A DNA stretch of 9,086 nt from UBA4744 sp035282865 (GTDB taxonomy: Bacteria > Actinomycetota > Acidimicrobiia > Spongiisociales > UBA4744). The DNA lies in NCBI GenBank assembly GCA_035282865.1, contig DATEVB010000005.1:1-9086 (forward strand), given 5' to 3'. The translations under genes and the position numbers were made by a program. Of this stretch, positions 6,692 through 9,086 are shown one piece after another (position 1 is the stretch's first letter; every line of letters begins with the position of its first letter). The notes under the pieces were generated by a model. That model was given only the letters and a program-made list of their open reading frames with translations. It ran no database searches and had not been told where the DNA came from.

Positions 6692-8473
6692 GTGACCAGA
6701 GTTCACACGTTCCACATTCCCGTGATGGGTACGGGTTTCACCATCGACACCCCGCTGAGAGTGGCTCGCTTTGGCATCGACTCGGTGATCCAGATCGTCG
6801 ATGACGTACTCATCGAACAGATGCGCAAGGTGCACAGCAACCGGGCCGGAGAGCCATATCAGGAAATCACCGACGAGGAGGAGGATGCTCGGGCCCGGCG
6901 CATCACGGCGTACCTGAACCTGATCCACCTGCTCGTCCAAAGGCAGATCGACGTCGTGAAAGACATGCCGTTCGAGCCGGATACCGACCTCACCCGTTAC
7001 TTCGAGATGTTGCCGGAAGGTTCTCTCAAGGCTTCGTATCGGGGGATGCTGGCTGCTGAGAACAATGACCGGCGAACGGCGCTCGAGGCCGACCTGCGCC
7101 GGCAGGTGGTGGCGGGGGCGATCGATGTCAACATCATGACCAAGCTGGACCGCGATACCTACCTCGGCAGAACGAAACGCCCGCCGGAATTCAGCGACGC
7201 GCTGTCGGGCCTGCGCGGCTTCGCCAGGAGCAACCTCCAGTCGGCAGTGGTCTTCTCGGCGGGTTTGAATCCCCGCCTGTTCGGTTACCTCACCGAGTTC
7301 AACGACTTCTATCCGGATGAGCACGGCGGTTTGCGCAAGCGCATCGTCCTCAAGGTGAGCGATTACCGCTCGGCGTTCGTTCAGGGCAAGTACCTCGCCA
7401 AACGCGGCCTGTGGGTGTCGGAATACCGGGTTGAGTCCGGCCTCAATTGTGGCGGCCATACCTTCCCGACCAGCGGCCAACTGATGGGGCCGATCCTGGA
7501 AGAGTTCCGCGCCAGACGGCCGGAACTCATCGAGACTCTGCACTCGGTGACCAATGAAGCCCTCCTCGCCGGTGGTCGCAGGCCACTGGACGGCCCGCTC
7601 CCGATGCGGATCACTGCCCAGGGAGGAATCGGAACGAGTGGCGAACAAGACTTCCTGCTCCATCATTTCGAGCTGGATGCAACGGGGTGGGGCACGCCAT
7701 TCTTGCTAGTCCCGGAGGTGACCAATGTCGATGATGCACACCGGGCACAGCTGCAGGCCGCGTCTGGCGATGACGTCGAGCTGAGCGACGCCTCCCCATT
7801 CGGGATTCCCTTCTGGAATCTCCGGAATTCGGCCAGCGACTTACTACGCCGGGACAGGATCGCGATCGGCAGGCCGGGCAGCCCCTGTCCCAAGGGATAC
7901 CTCGCTTTGCACAACACGGAGTTCTCCGAGGAGCCGATCTGCACGGCCTCGCGCAAATACATCATGCAGAAGCTCGCCCACCTGGATGAGGAGGGATACA
8001 CACCCGAGCAGCGGGTGGTGGTGGAAGAGGATGTGCTTGCCAAGACCTGTCTGTGCCGGGACCTGGCCGGAGGCGCCGAGCTCAACTCCGGCATCAACGA
8101 CCACGCGGCGACGGCGGTGTGTACAGGCCCGAACATCGTCAATTTCTCCAAGGTGGCGTCCCTCCGGGAGATGGTCGACCATATCTACGGGCGTATCTCC
8201 CTGCTCACCAATCCTGATCGTCCCCACATGTTCATTCGGGAGATCGAGTTGTACCTCGACTACGTGGGGAAGGAATTCCGGCGGTTCGCGCTTGGGCTCT
8301 CCGCTCGGAAAGAGAGCTACTTCAGTGAGATCCGAGAGAACCTCCGAACCGGAATCGAGTACTACACGGAGTTGATCGATCGTCTCCCCAAGGCCGACCG
8401 CGGCCGGTTCGCGGACCGGCTGGAGGGTTTGCGCGACGCCGTCCAGCAGATTGGTGCGCTGGTACCGGTATAA
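6692..8473 (+). CDS. Uncharacterised conserved protein with a nitronate monooxygenase-like motif order and a cysteine-rich segment
   Basis: I recognise this as resembling a conserved hypothetical family of about 600 residues, but know no experimental function. Near the start is PVMGTGFTIDTPLRVARFG (10-28), comparable to the first strand and helix of nitronate monooxygenase/FMN TIM barrels. RVESGLNCGGHTF contains C253-G-G-H256, placed like the GGH that carries the catalytic histidine in nitronate monooxygenases. ITAQGGIGTS (Q310-G-G-I-G-T315) and GWGTPFLLVPE (332-342) match the phosphate-binding GGI strand and GTxF..xxE element of those enzymes, in the same order. An insert after this holds SDASPFGIPF and five cysteines: C399 (GSPCPK), C417 (ICTAS), C453 and C455 (CLC), and C477 (VCTGPN). 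The last 100 residues look helical. Start: GTG 6692 with a weak ribosome binding site; an ATG at 6725 would cut into the conserved N-terminus. The flavin-binding role is an inference from motif order. The gene is divergent from glcDEF. Confidence 0.9.
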   Translation: MTRVHTFHIPVMGTGFTIDTPLRVARFGIDSVIQIVDDVLIEQMRKVHSNRAGEPYQEITDEEEDARARRITAYLNLIHLLVQRQIDVVKDMPFEPDTDLTRYFEMLPEGSLKASYRGMLAAENNDRRTALEADLRRQVVAGAIDVNIMTKLDRDTYLGRTKRPPEFSDALSGLRGFARSNLQSAVVFSAGLNPRLFGYLTEFNDFYPDEHGGLRKRIVLKVSDYRSAFVQGKYLAKRGLWVSEYRVESGLNCGGHTFPTSGQLMGPILEEFRARRPELIETLHSVTNEALLAGGRRPLDGPLPMRITAQGGIGTSGEQDFLLHHFELDATGWGTPFLLVPEVTNVDDAHRAQLQAASGDDVELSDASPFGIPFWNLRNSASDLLRRDRIAIGRPGSPCPKGYLALHNTEFSEEPICTASRKYIMQKLAHLDEEGYTPEQRVVVEEDVLAKTCLCRDLAGGAELNSGINDHAATAVCTGPNIVNFSKVASLREMVDHIYGRISLLTNPDRPHMFIREIELYLDYVGKEFRRFALGLSARKESYFSEIRENLRTGIEYYTELIDRLPKADRGRFADRLEGLRDAVQQIGALVPV

Positions 8474-8478
8474 CCGGT
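8464..8478 (+). terminator. Perfect inverted repeat over the stop codon of the 593-residue gene
   Basis: ACCGGT-ATA-ACCGGT forms a 6-bp stem with a 3-base loop, and the TAA stop (8471-8473) spans the loop and the first base of the second arm. No T run follows. It could act as a short 3' hairpin, but on its own it is a weak terminator. Because ACCGGT is itself a palindrome, it could equally be read as a tandem repeat of one site. Confidence 0.3.
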
Positions 8479-8531
8479 CCAGGCTCCCGGAGCACGACTA
8501 TTCGGCGCCTGTCAGACACCGGCCAATAGAG

Positions 8532-8585
8532 ACGCCTGCGCAATCTCCGGACGAACAACCGCCGCGCCGACCCACCCACAGGCGT
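8532..8585 (+). repeat. Seven-base inverted repeat in the leader of the small membrane reading frame
   Basis: ACGCCTG at 8532-8538 pairs with CAGGCGT at 8579-8585, closing a 40-base loop just before the GTG at 8590. A further copy of CGCCTG at 8506-8511 could pair with the same right arm, giving two alternative folds. Function unknown; it may be chance in GC-rich sequence. The rest of 8474-8589 shows nothing I can assign. Confidence 0.25.
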
Positions 8586-8589
8586 TGAA

Positions 8590-8777
8590 GTGAGGGGTTC
8601 CTTCGGGCTCGGCATCCTGATGTTGGTCAGCGCATTGTCTCTGGTGATCCTTCACCTGTGGGCGTTCACCGACGTACTCCGCACTCCCGTGAGTATCTGG
8701 ACGGCCGCCGGGCGAACCAGATCTTCCGGGCGATCGTGGTCCTGTTCCTCTCGCTCACGGACCGATCACTTATCTAG
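8590..8777 (+). pseudogene. Small two-helix membrane protein, apparently frameshifted
   Basis: From GTG 8590 the frame encodes a good membrane helix (FGLGILMLVSALSLVILHLW) followed by AFTDVLRTPVSIWTAAG, which resembles the loop of short actinobacterial two-helix proteins of the DUF2516/PLDc_N type (a D-x-x-R-x-P...W-x-A-A-G pattern). After the GGG at 8710-8712 this frame turns into serine- and arginine-rich sequence. Stepping back one base there restores ANQIFRAIVVLFLSL, the expected second helix, which then ends in SLI and a TAG at 8775-8777. A second one-base step at 8759 would give GPITYLG, which fits the usual glycine-proline turn after helix two even better. One or two missing bases therefore explain the sequence. 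Sequencing error is possible, but the neighbouring genes are clean. The ribosome binding site is weak. Convergent with hyuB. Confidence 0.5.
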
Positions 8778-9086
8778 GATCGCCCTCCCCAGCCTCCACC
8801 GCCGGGTGTTCTGACCAGCAACCGGTCACCCGGACCCACCTCAAAGGTGGTCTTCCCGGGGACTCGCTCGGGCGCTCCACCGGCCCGAATCACCCAATCC
8901 TCACCGCACGCGCCCGGCTCTCCGCCCGCCAGGCCCCAGGGCGGCACCACCCGGCGCTCCCCCATCAACGACACGGTTGCCGGAACCAGAAGCTCGATCT
9001 CTCGCTCGATGCCCTCCCCGCCCGGATACCGGCCGGCGCCCCCGCTGCCTCGTCGCAGCTCATTGCGGATCACCCGGAAGGGGTAG
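8774..9086 (-). CDS. hyuB: Hydantoinase B/oxoprolinase family protein, C-terminal end only
   Basis: C-terminal 103 residues of the B subunit type found in N-methylhydantoinase, 5-oxoprolinase and acetone carboxylase-like enzymes, which open cyclic amides or act on related substrates together with an ATP-binding HyuA subunit. The frame is open through the right edge of the window, so most of the roughly 500-600 residue protein is missing. Visible family landmarks are RRGSGGAGRYPGGEGIEREI, PATVSLMGERRVVPPWGLAGG, LPGK-type PGKTTFEVGPGD, and the glycine-rich ending TPGGGGWGG just before TAG. The GTG at 9073 is an internal valine codon, not a start, because YPFR just upstream also fits the family. 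The substrate cannot be told from this part. A hyuA gene would be expected upstream, beyond the window. Confidence 0.93.
   Translation of the reverse strand, partial: YPFRVIRNELRRGSGGAGRYPGGEGIEREIELLVPATVSLMGERRVVPPWGLAGGEPGACGEDWVIRAGGAPERVPGKTTFEVGPGDRLLVRTPGGGGWGGRS

Noticed and set aside
6671..7666. A 331-codon open frame on the - strand antisense to the 593-residue gene
   Set aside because: The + strand reading has coherent motifs and a plausible full length. The antisense product is arginine-, histidine- and glutamate-rich with no domain, typical of a shadow frame.
8703..8720. Programmed -1 ribosomal frameshifting in the small membrane gene
   Set aside because: No X-XXY-YYZ slippery heptamer is present at the shift point, and a second shift seems needed further on, so mutation or sequence error is more likely.

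Overview
This is a GC-rich, gene-dense bacterial chromosome window with frequent GTG starts and tight gene spacing. These traits, plus a remnant resembling the short two-helix membrane proteins of actinobacteria, suggest an actinobacterium-like organism (perhaps Acidimicrobiia-like). The lineage is an inference. I see no rRNA, tRNA, CRISPR array, insertion sequence or phage gene, and no stretch over 300 bases that lacks any gene trace.

Layout. On the + strand, the window opens inside argS (arginyl-tRNA synthetase, C-terminal two thirds). A short intergenic region holding three self-complementary elements follows, then a GNAT-type acetyltransferase with an apparent second, degenerate half. Facing these on the - strand (6566 down to 2133) is a compact operon, glcD-glcE-glcF plus a five-helix membrane protein of unknown function. 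The glc genes overlap by 4 bases at each junction, and the membrane gene follows after 38 bases with a good ribosome binding site. GlcDEF is the FAD and iron-sulfur glycolate oxidase that converts glycolate to glyoxylate and passes the electrons to the respiratory chain.

Divergent from glcD, across about 125 bases, lies a 593-residue + strand gene of a conserved but, to my knowledge, uncharacterised family. It carries the motif order of flavin-dependent nitronate monooxygenase-like TIM barrels (a CGGH motif, then a QGGIGT motif, then GTPFLLVPE), followed by five cysteines and a helical tail. It is the most interesting gene here. Its back-to-back position with glcDEF makes shared regulation possible.

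After it comes a small two-helix membrane protein reading frame that looks broken by one or two single-base shifts (8590-8777). At the right edge, on the - strand, is the C-terminal end of a hydantoinase B/oxoprolinase-type protein (hyuB).

A recurring structural oddity is that four of the gene ends carry a short perfect inverted repeat placed exactly over the stop codon.
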